From Pseudovirgaria hyperparasitica (taxonomy: Eukaryota; Ascomycota; Dothideomycetes; Acrospermales; Acrospermaceae): a stretch of 64,000 nucleotides of DNA. Both the position numbers and the translations under genes were made by a program. The stretch lies in contig NW_022985556.1 in assembly GCF_010093815.1 (NCBI RefSeq), positions 628,941-692,940 of the forward strand. The letters are read 5' to 3'. The notes below the pieces were generated by a model that saw only the letters and a program-made list of their open reading frames with translations, had not been told where the DNA came from and did not search any database. Each line of letters opens with the position of its first letter. Position 1 is the stretch's first letter. Positions 1-13,444 of this stretch are shown piece by piece.

Positions 1-2489
1 GATATATAGACGGAGACTCCTATTCTTCTTCTTTATAAAGAGGATTAGAGCTCCGGCTAGGGATATACTAGGCCTAATCTATCCTCGCGTAAGGTTCTTT
101 TCGATATATTCTCGGAGGACCTATAGCTCGGGTTCTAATAGAGGGTAGATAGGTCCGTGTAGGGGTTATTAACCGTCTTTAAGGTTAATAGTAAGGTCGG
201 TAGGTTAGTATTAAGGTAATTTAGACGAGTCGATTACTAACGCGATATATTAGTATATTTTATACTAATATAGTAGGTTTTCGTCTACTTTAATACTAAG
301 CTCTCTATTTTAAGTAAGTAAGAGGACGTAGATAGCGGAGATTACCTTTTCGTAGTCCTTCTAGAATTATTCATTATCGACTAGCTATACTAGGTTCTAT
401 TATAGTGGGTACATGCGCTAGCTAGCTGTTTTCTAGATAAAGTCTAGTTTCGGGTTATATTTTTCGAGCTATAGTATACCGAGGATTATATTAAAGGGAC
501 TGTCTACTACGATGAAGGTTAAGTAGTAGGGTTTCTACTTCCCCCCGCTATCCTAGATGCCGTATTTAATAGTATAGATACCCTACGATTTAATAGGACT
601 ATTAATACTATAGAAGGTAGCACCTATTAGTACTTAAATATCGACGTTAAGTTCTCGTGCTCGTTAAGTCGATATAACGTTAGTAGCTAAACCGCTATTA
701 AGTATTACGGTCTAATATTATCCACGAGAGACCTCGATAGGCCTAGCCTATAGTTTAATATACTAGTTAGCTAGTTATCCCTCTATTTTAGTTGCGTCTA
801 TAAGTCGCGAGGGTTCCTTATAGGTAGTTAGTTTTTTATATTATATACCGGGTAGTTAGGCGCGATGTATCCTAGCTACTAGCACTTATAGCATGTAACT
901 AACTTAGTATCTATATTAGTATTTAGTGGTTTCCCTAAGCGGTACTCGGGTACTATATAGCCTATCCTACTATAGGTGTAGTAGGTGACTTTAGATCGTT
1001 TATATAAGTCGTTTCTCGTGTCTTAATATATTAACTAGTGGAAAGATCCGCGGTACGGGCCTCGTCTTCTCGAGTTCATGGAGTAGTAGCGCCCACGAGA
1101 TGTTCCGCGCGATCTATTACTAAACTAGTCCTCTTTAGACGATTTTATATTAGATTAGATTAATGGGGATAGTCGTGCGCCTATATAACGTTGGTTATTT
1201 ATTATATGCTAATGTCGTTCTACGAGATTCGCGAGTGCCTAAAGGTTAATAGAGATAGATATTATAAGGTCGATGCGTTTCTTTACGCTCGGGTTAAGAG
1301 ACCTTTTAAAGTCGTCGTATTATTAAACCATGCGATCTTCCTTAGCTTCTCTCTAAAGAGGTCGGAGGTATTTAAGGAGTTATAATAGGGATTATCTCTC
1401 TCGCTATTAAGTCTTAAAGATATAGCTCTAAGCCTATTCGCGTCGCTCGGCTCTATCGCCGAAGTATTAAAGAAGGAATTCGGTAAACATGTCCTAGTTA
1501 TACGCATCCTTAGGGTGTTTAATTTAATATGCTATCTAACGTTTAGATGGTATTAGGTCTAGGTAGTTCTATACGAACCTAATCTTATTACTATCATTCG
1601 TGAATAGGTAGAAGAATCGGCTATACTAGTAAGCCTATTCATGAAAGCTTCTCCTGGTTTTACCGTTAAAGTAAGGTAGTTTCTTAGGCTAAGGTAACTA
1701 GGATAGTAATAGACTTAGTTAGACTATTTCGGCTTAAGTTAATCTATATTAGTATAGATTAGTTATTACTAGTACTAAAGCGCGTAGTGCGGCTTCGAGT
1801 CTAGCGGTTCGTCCTCGCGCTTTATTAAGTTTATAAAGTTACTACTTAAGCTAAGCCTAACGCTACCTCTCCGCGTATAGCTTAGTATATATATTATTAT
1901 AAGGCGTGGTTAACGTTAGTTAGTTCTAACGAATTAATTTATTAACGTTAATAGGGTGTGGTCTTATAGTAAGAATGGGTCTAGTATGGTATGAACTAGA
2001 CCGCGATAGAGTATGATAGACTCCTTCCTTATTATCTAGGTAATCTTCCACGGTTATACGGAATACCGTACTAGTTATTAGTGCGATAGTCTATAGGGTG
2101 TACTTATCGGTGGAGGTGGTCGTAGAGAGACTATTCTCTTCGTTTAGATTTAGAGAGAGTCTCTTATATAAGGTAGTGCTACGGGTATTATAGCGCGTAG
2201 TAGGAGCTATCTCTATAAGCTACCGTCGTGCTATATAGAGAGGAATTAAAATATAAAGAGTAAAGACGTAGGATAGTAGTCTAATAGTTTATAGAGAGAT
2301 ATAGGAATGTATTTATAGAGTAATCTTACTCTTATACGAGGTTAATTCCTAACGAGTAGGAATCGGTTTGTACGGTCTACTTATATAGTGACCTCGCTTA
2401 ACTTAGCTAACTCAACCTAGCTCTGGCTACTACGTGGCTGCATGGATTAGAATGGTCTATATAGGTCCGTTATGGTTCCTGTCCTAACA
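1..2489 (-). mobile_element. Ty3/Gypsy LTR element fossil, partial (cut by window edge)
   Basis: Read on the minus strand, a CCHC zinc-knuckle remnant of Gag lies near 920-960, preceded by Gag-like sequence (about 1,000-2,200). A retroviral-type aspartic protease remnant follows at about 470-660, and the start of reverse transcriptase runs off the left edge. The right end at 2489 begins TGTTAGGAC on the minus strand, the same start as the LTR of the complete Gypsy element at 5631-13013, so a 5' LTR of roughly 250 bp is proposed at about 2,240-2,489. The copy is heavily decayed by RIP-type change and is inactive. The partner LTR is outside the window, so the inner LTR border is a guess. Confidence 0.7.
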
Positions 2490-5400
2490 CCTTAACTAAT
2501 AACCTCCGCATCTATACGTACTATCTAAGGGTAAAATAATAGTAATATAGGCTATAGGCTAATAGGCGTACCCTATAGCTATATACTTAAGACGAAATAG
2601 AGGTTTAACGAGATATAGTTATAGATATAAGGAAGTTTTTCCCTATGGGGTTTCTTCTTATATAGTAGCTTAGACTAGAGGAGGCATAGGCCTATAGAGT
2701 ACTACTCTACCTAGTTATATAATATTATTATTATTATTATTATACTAATAGACTAACTAATATTTTTATAATACCTACTAAAGTAGTAGACATAATAAAT
2801 CATATCGTATAACTAGTATATATATCTTAGTATAGTATAAGCTAGGTTTCTATAAGAAGCCTTATATAACTAGATAGGCTTTATCAATTAGCTCCCCCTA
2901 GGCGTTTATCTTAATATTAAATATCTAGCGGTAGCCGACTAGCTTAGTAGGCTATATATTAGAGAGATTAACTTCGGTCTATAAGCTATTATTATAATAT
3001 ATCTAAAGCTCTTTCTTAATAGTAAGTAACTAAAATAGCTACTCGATATAAGCTTAGATCTATTTTAAGTTCTAAGGAATAAATCGCTTAATAAAGGCGT
3101 ATATAGACTTAGGAATATTAATAGCCGAGAGTCTAGTAGATTTAATAAGGCGTTAGGTAGGCTTATAGAGACGGCCTAATCGGGTTATACTCTAAGAACC
3201 TAATATATTAGAGAAATATAGGTTAGTTTAAGACGTATTAGGATTAGACTTTAGAGCCTAATAAATAGATATTAAATATAGCTATATTTTCTAAAAACGT
3301 ATAGCTAGTCTTAGGGTAGAAGGAATTATATTATCTTAGGAAGGCTCCGTATCTTAAGATTCTTAGGGAAGAGTAGTAGTTTCTATAATAACTAAAGTAG
3401 AAGAGGAATCTTTTAAAGCCTCTAGAAGGGTACTAAATTTAATATTCTAAGTCTTAATAATACGTAATTAGTTAGAAATATAGTATCTAAAGATCTTAGA
3501 GGATTTCGTATACCTAATAAAAATACCTTTCTTAGCTTAATATAGAAGTTTTATACTAGCCTTACGTGCTTCTATAGGGATATAAATAAAATATTTAATT
3601 CTAAAGGGCTAAAGGTACTTAATTAAGGGCTTTATACCGAAGAGTATATAAAAGGGTATATCTTTATATAGGGTAGAATATAGCGCAATATTCTTAAGGA
3701 AAGTCGAAGTATAGACTAACTCTAGCTAAAGCTTTAATATTAAGTTATCTATAATTTAGACGTAAGTAGACTTAATAATAGTTCGATTAAACCGCTTAGT
3801 AAGTCTATTTAACTTATAACTATATAGAGGGGAGACTTAGTACGTAATGCCCTCGGAATAGAAAAAGACTTAAAGCTTTTTAGCTTTATACTTACTACTA
3901 CTATTAGAGATAAAGATAGTGGCTTCTATATAATATTAACGCTTAATATACGTAATATATTTAATAATTACTAAGGTAGTCTCCGATTTATACTTTAGAA
4001 AGCGGATCTAAGTAAATTATATAAATTCGTTAATAAAGGTAATAAAATACTAGAACCCTTAAAGCGACGTATATAAAAACTTTTCTAATAAGTTAGAATA
4101 AATTCGTTTAAAAGAATAAGCGGCTTTAGAAAGAAGGCGAGTAGGTTTCTAATACGTGGACTTCGAAAGTAAGTAGATAGTATATATAAAGTCTACTAGC
4201 TTTAGAGGAATATTATAAGCGTCTTTATATATTTATTATAGGTAAGAAATCGAATAATAACTAATAGCTTTATAGAATATTCTATAGGACGCGAAATATA
4301 TAAACTTCTAATAGTATATAGCACCTCGAGTCTAAATCCGTAATAGGCCCTTTTTAAAGCGCATCTAGAGCGCCTTATTACCGTTAGAGAGGATAATAAA
4401 AAGATTATTACCCTTTATATAGAGCTTATTTCCTTGCTTTCTAATATATAGCTAACTAAATAGGCGAGTATTATAGAGGCGATTACTATAAAGAACGTTA
4501 GTAAGTTATATCGCGTATAAGGAGCTATTAGATAGAGTACTATTAAGTAAGATAGTTCTAATAGTATAAATTAGTATCTAGAAGTTCCCTATAATAGTAA
4601 TTAAACTACTAGAGCGAGAATAATCTAAAGTTTCGAAGTTATCTAGAATACTATATATATACTTACTAGTACTAGTATTAAAAACCTAGTTATTATTATT
4701 TAAGAAGGTATTAATACTAGCTAGAGAGTATATCTTATTAATTACAATATATAGGGGAGTTAATATACTTATATTTCGAGACCTTTTACCGTTTATATTT
4801 ATTATAGTAATAAATATATAGACTATATTATTAGACTTAGAATCTAAGCTAATATAGTAAGCCTTATATACCTTCTATTCTAATGCCTTTATACGTTTAG
4901 AAGACGAGACATTCTAGTCCTTCTCTTTTAATACCTTTAGCTTCCGATAATTCTAATAATTATAGCCTTTTAAGTTAAAACCACGCTTCTTATACTAGCT
5001 ATACTTAAGGACTTTATCGGAGGAGTCTTAGGTAGTAGTTAATGGCTTCTTTTTATGCCCCTGGTTATTAGCTTAGAACCTATAAGAGGCGGGATGAAGG
5101 TTAATACTATATTTCTCGCCTAAGTCTATTATCTTAGACTCGAGATTGACGAAACGGGTAAGATTACGTATACTAAGGTTATTAATAATATAATCTATTA
5201 TATTAGGAAGGAAGGTAAGGAGGAAAGAGCCTTTAACTTCTTCTAATTTAAAAATTAGAGCTATAGACTTAGCTATAGTATAAGAAGAATTTTTATACTA
5301 TTTAGCTATACGGACCTAAAGCTAGTAAAACTTATTAAGATATTCGTGAATATCCTTACTATTCTAATAGTAGAGAGAAGTAATTATATAGAATAAGTAT

Positions 5401-5625
5401 ATAGAGGTATTACCCGTATTATAATTAAAGCGATCGGATAGGTAACGCTATACCTCTACTAAAGTATTATATATTATAACTTCTATAATAAGATTAGGGT
5501 ATACTATAGAGAGAAGTATAATTATAGTCTTATTATCCTTATTATCCTATACGTTCTTATATTAATCTATTCCTAGTCGTGGCTCTTTACTAAGGACTAT
5601 CTAGTATAATTCTATATATTATAAT
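2490..5625 (-). mobile_element. Ty1/Copia LTR element fossil, incomplete
   Basis: Minus-strand remnants appear in Copia order: a UBN2-type Gag segment (about 5,230-5,560), a possible zinc-knuckle area (about 4,930-5,000), the integrase core (about 3,940-4,070), the integrase C-terminal region (about 3,300-3,640) and the first part of reverse transcriptase (about 2,720-3,010). Integrase lying ahead of reverse transcriptase is the Copia order, unlike the Gypsy elements on either side. Both ends stop at Gypsy elements, so it was probably an older insertion that the Gypsy copies entered. No LTR was recognised. It is heavily degraded throughout. Confidence 0.7.
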
Positions 5626-5630
5626 ATAAT

Positions 5631-5858
5631 TATAAGAATAGGGTTATTGGATAGTAGTGTAGTTAGATAGAACAATAGGGTGTATTCTATTATAGAACGA
5701 ATTACTACCGAACCCTTTCGGTAGGAATCCGAGAGTATATATATAAAGGGACGCCGATCTATCTAGCACGTAACTATTTACCGCCCTTTACGTTACCTCC
5801 TAACTCTATTAGCTAAGGTACGTGTAGGTCGGGTTCTATCTAAGGCTAAGTCCTAATA
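5631..5858 (-). repeat. 3' LTR of the Gypsy fossil
   Basis: A 228-bp copy nearly identical to 12786-13013, differing at roughly a dozen or so transition-type sites. It contains a TATA-like stretch (5736-5747 on the plus strand). The preceding ATAAT at 5626-5630 is one half of the target-site duplication. Confidence 0.92.
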
Positions 5859-6060
5859 ATTATCCCTTCCCTCTAGGAAGCTGCCCTTAGCGACCTAGAT
5901 TATTATCTATCCCTATATCCCTATCCTAAGTCTTATAAGACCTTAGTCGTTCTCTACGCTTCATCTTAGATATTTACCGATATTCGCCGATCTAAGATTT
6001 ATATAAGCGTTTTCCTAATAAACTAAATTTTATCTATCTTAACTTCTTATATAGGTAAGA

Positions 6061-6103
6061 TTACCTAATTAGGCCTAGCGTATCACGTGATATAATTAGG
6101 TAA
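6061..6103. repeat. Perfect 11-bp inverted repeat around a CACGTG palindrome
   Basis: TTACCTAATTA (6061-6071) is repeated inverted as TAATTAGGTAA (6093-6103). The 21-bp spacer ends in the palindrome ATCACGTGAT. It lies in the pol-free 3' part of the Gypsy fossil. It could be the end of a small nested element or a structured element signal; its role is unknown. Confidence 0.6.
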
Positions 6104-9100
6104 GCCCGGGTGCTACCTATATTAAAATCTTTTCTTAGAAATATTCCTTTCTTTAAAAAACTTCTTAACTCTTTATAGAGTTTTTTAGATTATTAGATAT
6201 ATTACCCAATCCTTATAGACATAGATTTATATAGATTTATTATAATTTAGTATGATTTACGTATTTTACTAATTTTCGTGCCGTCCTTAGCTAGTAATAA
6301 TATAATTTATAATAATCCGTATAAATTAATAATAATCTTAATATAGTTTCCCGAAATCTTAATACTCTAAAGTAATTAGCGCGGAAATAGGCGTCTTCGA
6401 ATAATCCCTATCTCGTATATATTACCGATATGTCGAAAGCTATTAATCTACCCTAACCTAGGCCGGGCTCTAATAATCTAGCTATATATTATTATAGTTA
6501 TCGCTTTCCGTCGTATATTACTTACGGTAGTACTAAATCTATAATATATAGTACTTATATAACTAAGAAGCGTTATTACTTATAGGTATTTAAGTAAGTT
6601 CGAAGAACTTTACGTAGATTTACTTATATCGGTATAGATTACTACTAGGCCTCTAGTAACCCCTACTAATAAGGAGCGTAGTACTACTAATCGTAACGCC
6701 TTAGAGAAGGCTTTCTACGAGCTATATATCTAAGGTAAGGGTTACGCCTAGGAGTACGATTCTAATAAGATCCATAAGGATTTATCAGAATCTACTATAG
6801 CTATTATTACCACAATTACTAGGTAATATCGTTTTTCTTAAATTATTATAGATTCTTACTAATATATATTAATCTCTATAATAGTGCTAAAATCTCTACT
6901 ACTTCGGACTTCTTTCTATATACTAGTAATATTAGAATTCCTAGAAAAGGTTCTAGTAAAAAGGCTAAGGTTCCTTCCTCGCGCGTGCTAAAGAGCCATA
7001 AATTTAGGGAAGATAGCTCTAATCTAGAAGTTTCTATACTAAAGGTATATGGTTCTATACCAATCGTTGAATCTTTTCGCTGATTTATATAATTCTTAGC
7101 GTGCCCGCGCCGGTCCGTCCCTCTCTATTCCGGGTCCCGCCGCTCTATAGGTTTCTATAGAGGAGTTTATAGCTATAAGGCGCGCTATATAGAATTTATA
7201 GCGTCAGAACGAAAGGCTAGAGACTTATATTATAAAGCTCTATACTATACTAAATAAGAACTAGCGGAAGGAATTAGATATAACCATCGCGGTAATTAGT
7301 ACTTCTACTCCTACTCCGACTTAATTAGTTTAGATCTATACTAATTAGTACTAATATATCTCTTTTATCTAGCGTTTTTAGTTTTTCGGTTTTAATTTTA
7401 AAGCGATCTTACTTCTTCTAGATAGATTAGTGCGAGTTTATATAGATCTATATAGATCTTTATATTTTCTTTTAGCTTTCTTAATTTCATCTTTCTTTAA
7501 TAATAACTTCTTTAATCTCTTTAGTAATCTATACTAATCTATACTAATCGGCACCGATTTTCGATGTCCATTTCTCTTAGTAAATTATTTTTCTAAGTCT
7601 CTTTTTTAGTTAAATTTTTAAAGTTCTAAGTTCGAACTTTCTAAGGAAGTTCCTTAATTCCTTAGAATGTTTTAAAGATCTATGTCTCTTTTACCTTCTT
7701 CCTTTTAGGCGGCCGTTCTCGGCGCTAAACTATACTAAAAAATATTAAATCGCCGTACTTTAGTATAATTCTCTACGATTCCGCGGCTTCCTTTGCTAAT
7801 TACTACTTATATACTAATATCGCTACTTTACTAATATTTATTATAGGTTCCTAAGTATCTTTATTAGGATTATATCCTTTCTAACGAATTTTATATAGCT
7901 ACATGCTATCTTCGGCGCGTTACTAGCTAAGTATCTACTTAACTTCGTAGATATCTATACCTTCTTACGTAACTACTTTATATAGTATCTATTCGGAACG
8001 ATCCGGTAATAATAAGGCATGAAATAGCTCGAGAAGCGTAATATAGAATATATTATATATCTTTAACGTAGGAGGGAGTTATAACTCGTACGCCTAGTTA
8101 TTAATTATATAAGTAATCTTATATAGACCTATTATTATATAGTTAAGCTTCTTCTTTAGTCTGATACTATAAATATTCTTACTATTTAGTAAAACTTTAT
8201 CTCTAACATTAAAGATTATAGGTTTTCTACCCTTATTATAGTGCGATTTACTATAATTTATAGTATCTTATAGTAACTTTATAACGCTTCTTTACGTTTA
8301 GAATAGTTCTATAGTAATTTCTATTACTTTAACGTTAGGTTATTCTACTTTAAACTAAGTCCCTAAGAACTATATATTATGGTTCTAACCGAAGTTTACT
8401 TCGAACGGACTTACGTAGGTTAACGCATGTCGGCTATTATTATACGCGAATTCCGCGATATAGACTAACCTTACCTAGTTATTCTACTTATAGTTATAAT
8501 ATACGCGTAAATACGCCTCGACTATCTAATTCTACCGCTCTATCTATCTATCTATTTATAGATAGAACGTAGTACTAAGTTTCCGCTTGATTCCTAGCGT
8601 ATAGTAGAAATCCTTCTAAAATTTAGACGTTATCTACGGACCTCTATCCGAAACTATACTATTTAGTATACTATAGAGCCGGACTACGTCACGGAGTAGT
8701 ATATCTATAAGATCCGGTACTTAGATTATCTTTCTTATAGGGATATAGTATAATATCTTTATAAATCTATCTAGAACTATAAGTAAACTATTATAAATGT
8801 ACCTAGAACACTTACTTAGGGGTAGATCTATAATAAAATCTATTAATAATTCCTTCCATGCCTCCTTTAGTATAGGTAATAGCCTTAATTCGCTATATAG
8901 TAAGTGTCTATATACTTTCGTATACTAGTAAACGTTATACATTTTTACGTAGTCTTTTATATATTTATAAAGACCCGGCTAGTCGTACGTCCTTCGGATT
9001 AAATCGACCGTCCTTATAATACTAAAGTACCCTACTAACGCGTAATCGTGCTATTCCCTTAAAATATTAATTTATAAGCCGCCTTCCGGCACGTAGAGTC

Positions 9101-12100
9101 GGCCTTAGAAGTAGATCGCGTCCAATTATCATTTCTACCTTAATAACCACAGCGGATCTATAGCGCTTCCTTTTATACTTATGACTTTCTTTACTAATAT
9201 ATCGGAATTCTAGGTAGATTTAATTAAGTCTTTAAGGGTTTTCTTAGTTTCTTAGACGTTTATTTAGATTACTTAATACCCGCTCTAATTCCCGCGGAGA
9301 ATCGCCGAAAGTGTCCTAGCTTCTAGCATTCTATTAGATAACTAGTCTTATAGTATCTAAAGTATAGCATAGTCTAAATTACACCAACTATCTACATTAT
9401 TCTATAACGATTTCTTATAATCTTCACGCCGCGATAGAGGATTAGCTTTATTCTCTCTTCTAGCTTTATATAAGATTTTAAAGTTAAATATTAATATCTA
9501 CTTAGCCTAACGTACTTATCGGCGATTAAGAACCTTAGTCGATATAAAGTAACGTAGATTTATATGATCCGATAATAATTCGATCTAATATATAGAGCCT
9601 TCTAAATAATATTACTATTACTTAAAACTCTTAATAATTATAAGTAGTTCCTGGTCGTGTGTATAATAACGCGTCTCTATATCCGCTATTTTATAGAAAA
9701 AGAAAGCGACCGGGTGCTATTATACCTTATCTTTTATATCTTTATACGGTTAACTAATGATTCTAGTAATTACGAATTCTAACACGTTAGTTTTAATCTA
9801 AATATGCTTCTTAGAATCGAAATACCTAAGAATTAGCGTAGTTATAAAGTAATTCTTTAACGATCGGAACGCATCTCGCGCTTCCAGCGTTAACTATATC
9901 TTAACTAACTTAGCTTTACGCTATACTCGCCTATCTATAGGGATTTTACCGCCATTCTCTATAAGTTTATTAAGCGGCGCCGTAATTCGTAAGAAGTCTA
10001 TAATGAATTTACGATAATAGTTTATAAAACCTATAAATATTCTAATTTAACGTATAGTAGTAGGTTCTAGCTATTCCATGATAGTCTTTACACGCTCCAG
10101 CTCCATTTTTAGGCCGCTATATATTATAATAAAGCCGAGAAACCCAACTTCTTATTAGTAAAACTCATATTTAGATAATTTTACGTAGAGTTTATACTAT
10201 CTTAGACGATTTAGTACCGATTTCACGTGTCCTTTATAATTCTACATGCTATCGGAGTAAATTAGTATATTATTAAGATAAACTACGTAAATCACGTTAA
10301 GTAATCCTATGAGTATAGTATTAATATATCCTTAAAACGCTCCTAGCGTATTTATTAGCCCGAATGGCATAATAGTATACTTAAAATAACTATATCTAGT
10401 CCGAAATGCGGTTTTCTACTTATCTCTGCGATGAATTTAAAGCCGGTAATATATATCTTATAAATCTAGCTTCGTAAAGTACTTTACCTTCGTTAATTAG
10501 TCTAAAGATTTACTAACTAGCGGTAATAGATAACGATTCTTCTTAGTCACCGTATTTAGTACCTAATAGTTAACGCATAGACGTAAACTTCCGTCTTTCT
10601 TCTTTACGAAGAGAATAGGTACGCCGGCTAATAACGTACTATAACGTATCTAGCCTCTTTCGAGGTATTCTTTAATATATTTATAAAGAACTTCGAGTTC
10701 TAGTCTCGAAAGTAGGTAAAGTAGGCTATAAGGGACGTCTACTCCCTCTTCGAGCTCGATCTTTAGCTTATACGGCCCGTGATTAGGGAGAAGTAATATA
10801 TCTTCTACCGAAAATACATCTATATACTACGAATATATGTCGGGTAGCGTGTCTTCGCCCTAATTATTACTATCGTCCTTATCTTTATTAATAATTAATA
10901 AGAACGTAAGATAGATTAGTAATAATCGGGTCCGCACGGCGAGGTTCTATGCCTCCTTACTAATAGTTATAACTTACTAGTATAATTTACCACGGTATTA
11001 TCGGAACGTTAATGTCTCCTTCTAAAAATTAAGGATAGGGTTTAGGCGTCTAAGCTAAGGTATCCCTAGAATTATATTCTATTAGCTAATATTAGCCACG
11101 ATGAATTTATTAGATATCTACTATTTTATTATCTTCGAGTCATGAACTTCGTAATTCGTTATAGCTTTACCTAAAGTTCTAACTTTATATCTATTAACTA
11201 CAATAGTTCAGCTAACTTTACCGAGATCATACAATAATCTATACTCCTTTATAAGAATTAATAAAATATAGTTATCTTCTATACTAGTATCTACGAGGGC
11301 CTATATAGTTTTATTACTATTTACTATAGGTAATGATACTTTTAGTAATATTAGATCTTTACTCGCCGGAAGGCGCTATAGCTCCTCCTAAGTATATATA
11401 ATTTAGCTAAGAATACGGTTAGGTCTCGTGTACTAGCCTATTCTTTTTTCGGATTCTTATAGTTAGGTAAAATATATCCTATTTCTCTATACTTATAGTA
11501 ATGAAGTACGCTATAATTCTACTATTTTACGATAGGCGTTATATTTAAGCCTATGTCTTATCCTTTTCTACGTTAAGAAGTACCGCCTTAATTATTTTAG
11601 TATCCTCTTAACGCGTTTCTACCCCGATTTACACTCTTCTAGCGCTAATTATAGTAAGGTTACTCTTAATCGAACGTATTTAATCGACCTCGTTTCTAAC
11701 CCGTATAGGGTTCGTTGGTTTTATCTAGAGAGCCGCGTTCCTTAAGAATATAGTAGTATTTATTAGCTTTCTTCTCTAATTCGTATAGATAGTTAAAACT
11801 TAATAATACTATTCCTAGTCTTTCGCGGATTAACGGAAGTAGTACTTTATAAAACTAGAATATATAAATATTTTCCTATAGCGTAGAGATATTATCCTAT
11901 AGGTTTTAGAGGTATTATAGTAGTTAAGTAGGTGTCTAGTTCGGTCGTTATACCACGCTTCTTAACTTAGATAGTGCCTTTCTTTCACGTTCTCTATCCG
12001 TTCCGAGGGTGTTTAGTATAAATATAGCTAAATATTTCTAGGTTATCGTAGATAGTAGCTATACTTCCTTCTATCTATTCTATTAATCGCGGGATTATAA

Positions 12101-12785
12101 GTCTAGGTATCGTTCTCTAAATGAAATGCGTTATACTTTAGTAGAAAAGAGTAGAGGGTTATTAAGGAAGTACTTTTCGTAGTCTCTCTTCTAGTCTTTC
12201 TACTCCTTTTAGTTCTTCCCTATAAATATAGTTAGGTCTTTAGATTTTAGTATATCTAGGGAAGGAGTAGAGTAAATCGGTAACGAAGCGGCCGGGTATA
12301 CGGTAGATTATCGTAACTCTAATGGTAGGTGAACTAATTCCGCCTGAATTAGTATAGGAAGTCGTCCACCTACTATCGTTCGGCGTAGTTCTTTAAGAGA
12401 CTTCTTAAGTTCTCGTCTCTTTGCGAGGAGTTTCGCGCGTTCTACCTATTCTTTAAGAGTTTAAATCTCTTAAGCCTAATTCGCGACGTATTCCTAAAGT
12501 TCGGTAATAGTTTATTATAATACCTTGCGTAGCTCCGCCACGACTCGTTATCTAGCTTTATATTATTAGAAGTTACTTAGCGTATCTACTATTTCTTCGT
12601 CTAAAAGCTCTATGATTTAGTCTAATATTTCTACTTCTTAGTTAGAAACGGCTGGGATTAATACCGATTATAGAGGATCCCTATTATTTAATATAGTATT
12701 ACTTATCTCTATAGTAGATCGTATCGATCTTCTCGGTTCTAGTTAGACTATCTTAACTATAGTACTATATAGGGAGTAATTCGAA

Positions 12786-13013
12786 TATAAGAATAGGGTT
12801 ATTAGATAGTAGTATAGTTAGATAGAATAATAGGGTGTATTCTATTATAGAACGAATTACTACCGAACCCTTTTAGTAGGAATCTAAGAGTATATATATA
12901 AAGGGACGCCGATCTATCTAGTATATAACTGTTTACCGCCCTTTACGTTACCTCCTAACCCTGTTAGCTAAGGTACGTGTAGGTCGGGTCCTATCTAAGG
13001 CTAAGTCCTAACA
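12786..13013 (-). repeat. 5' LTR of the Gypsy fossil
   Basis: The 228-bp partner of 5631-5858. On the minus strand it starts TGTTAGGACTTAG and ends in ...CTTATA, the last bases probably CTTACA before RIP. The ATAAT at 13014-13018 is the other half of the target-site duplication. Confidence 0.92.
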
Positions 13014-13018
13014 ATAAT

Positions 13019-13444
13019 AATCTATAAGGATTTCTACTTAGAAAAGTTATTACTATAAGAGATAAGCTTAGAGAGGACTAATAGATTAAGCTTAAAGTTA
13101 AAAGCTATCTAGTAAGGCGCTTACGGAGGGCTACGTAATTCTAGAAGGGTTTTAGATATAGTAGTATCTAATATATATATAGTAGGAGGAGTAGAAGTAT
13201 ATAAGGCTTATTTATTAGGCTTAGTAAATACGGGAAGTAGTAGGTATACTTTAAAAAGAACGGAGGATAGAATAAAGTCTATGAATAGCTGGATATAGAT
13301 AGTATAGTAAGAATTATAATAGAAAAACGATAGATAATTAATATAGCGGAGCTATAGGGATTATAATCTATTAAAGTTCTAAAGAAGTTATATTATCTAA
13401 GTCCTTAAGTCTAAGAGAGACGACTTAAGTATTCTACGCTAATA
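13019..13444. other. RIP-mutated flank beyond the Gypsy element
   Basis: AT-rich sequence of the same RIP-like style, directly outside the Gypsy target duplication. Fragments that look coding can be read on the plus strand, but I could not match them to a family. It should be the continuation of whatever the Gypsy entered. It does not read as the missing Gag end of the Copia element on the minus strand. Confidence 0.4.

Larger units (their letters stand above)
5631..13013 (-). mobile_element. Ty3/Gypsy chromovirus fossil, structurally complete
   Basis: A 7,383-bp element bounded by two 228-bp direct LTRs, flanked by a 5-bp duplication ATAAT at 5626-5630 and 13014-13018. Read on the minus strand the order is 5' LTR (12786-13013), Gag with a coiled-coil stretch (about 11,600-12,700), zinc knuckle (about 11,470-11,520), protease (about 11,000-11,300), reverse transcriptase (about 9,990-10,650, YLDD-type box near 10,265-10,280), RNase H (about 9,500-9,900), integrase (about 8,350-9,050), a chromodomain-like tail (about 7,850-8,200), then about 1.9 kb without recognisable pol sequence. 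A polypurine tract abuts the 3' LTR (5861-5873, written as pyrimidines on the plus strand). The copy is heavily RIP-mutated and inactive. Confidence 0.9.
1..13444. other. AT-rich, RIP-like repeat compartment
   Basis: The whole stretch is dominated by ta, ag and ct steps. CA and TG dinucleotides are strikingly rare while CG is still common. That is the pattern left by repeat-induced point mutation at CpA on both strands, a process known from filamentous ascomycetes. No reading frame longer than about 75 codons survives. Three LTR-retroelement fossils fill most of it. The edge is sharp: near 13,445 the sequence returns to mixed composition. The dinucleotide pattern is seen by eye, not counted. 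Confidence 0.85.

Noticed and set aside
1191-1507. Short open frames inside the repeat block
   Set aside because: Chance frames in RIP-decayed Gypsy sequence, not host genes.
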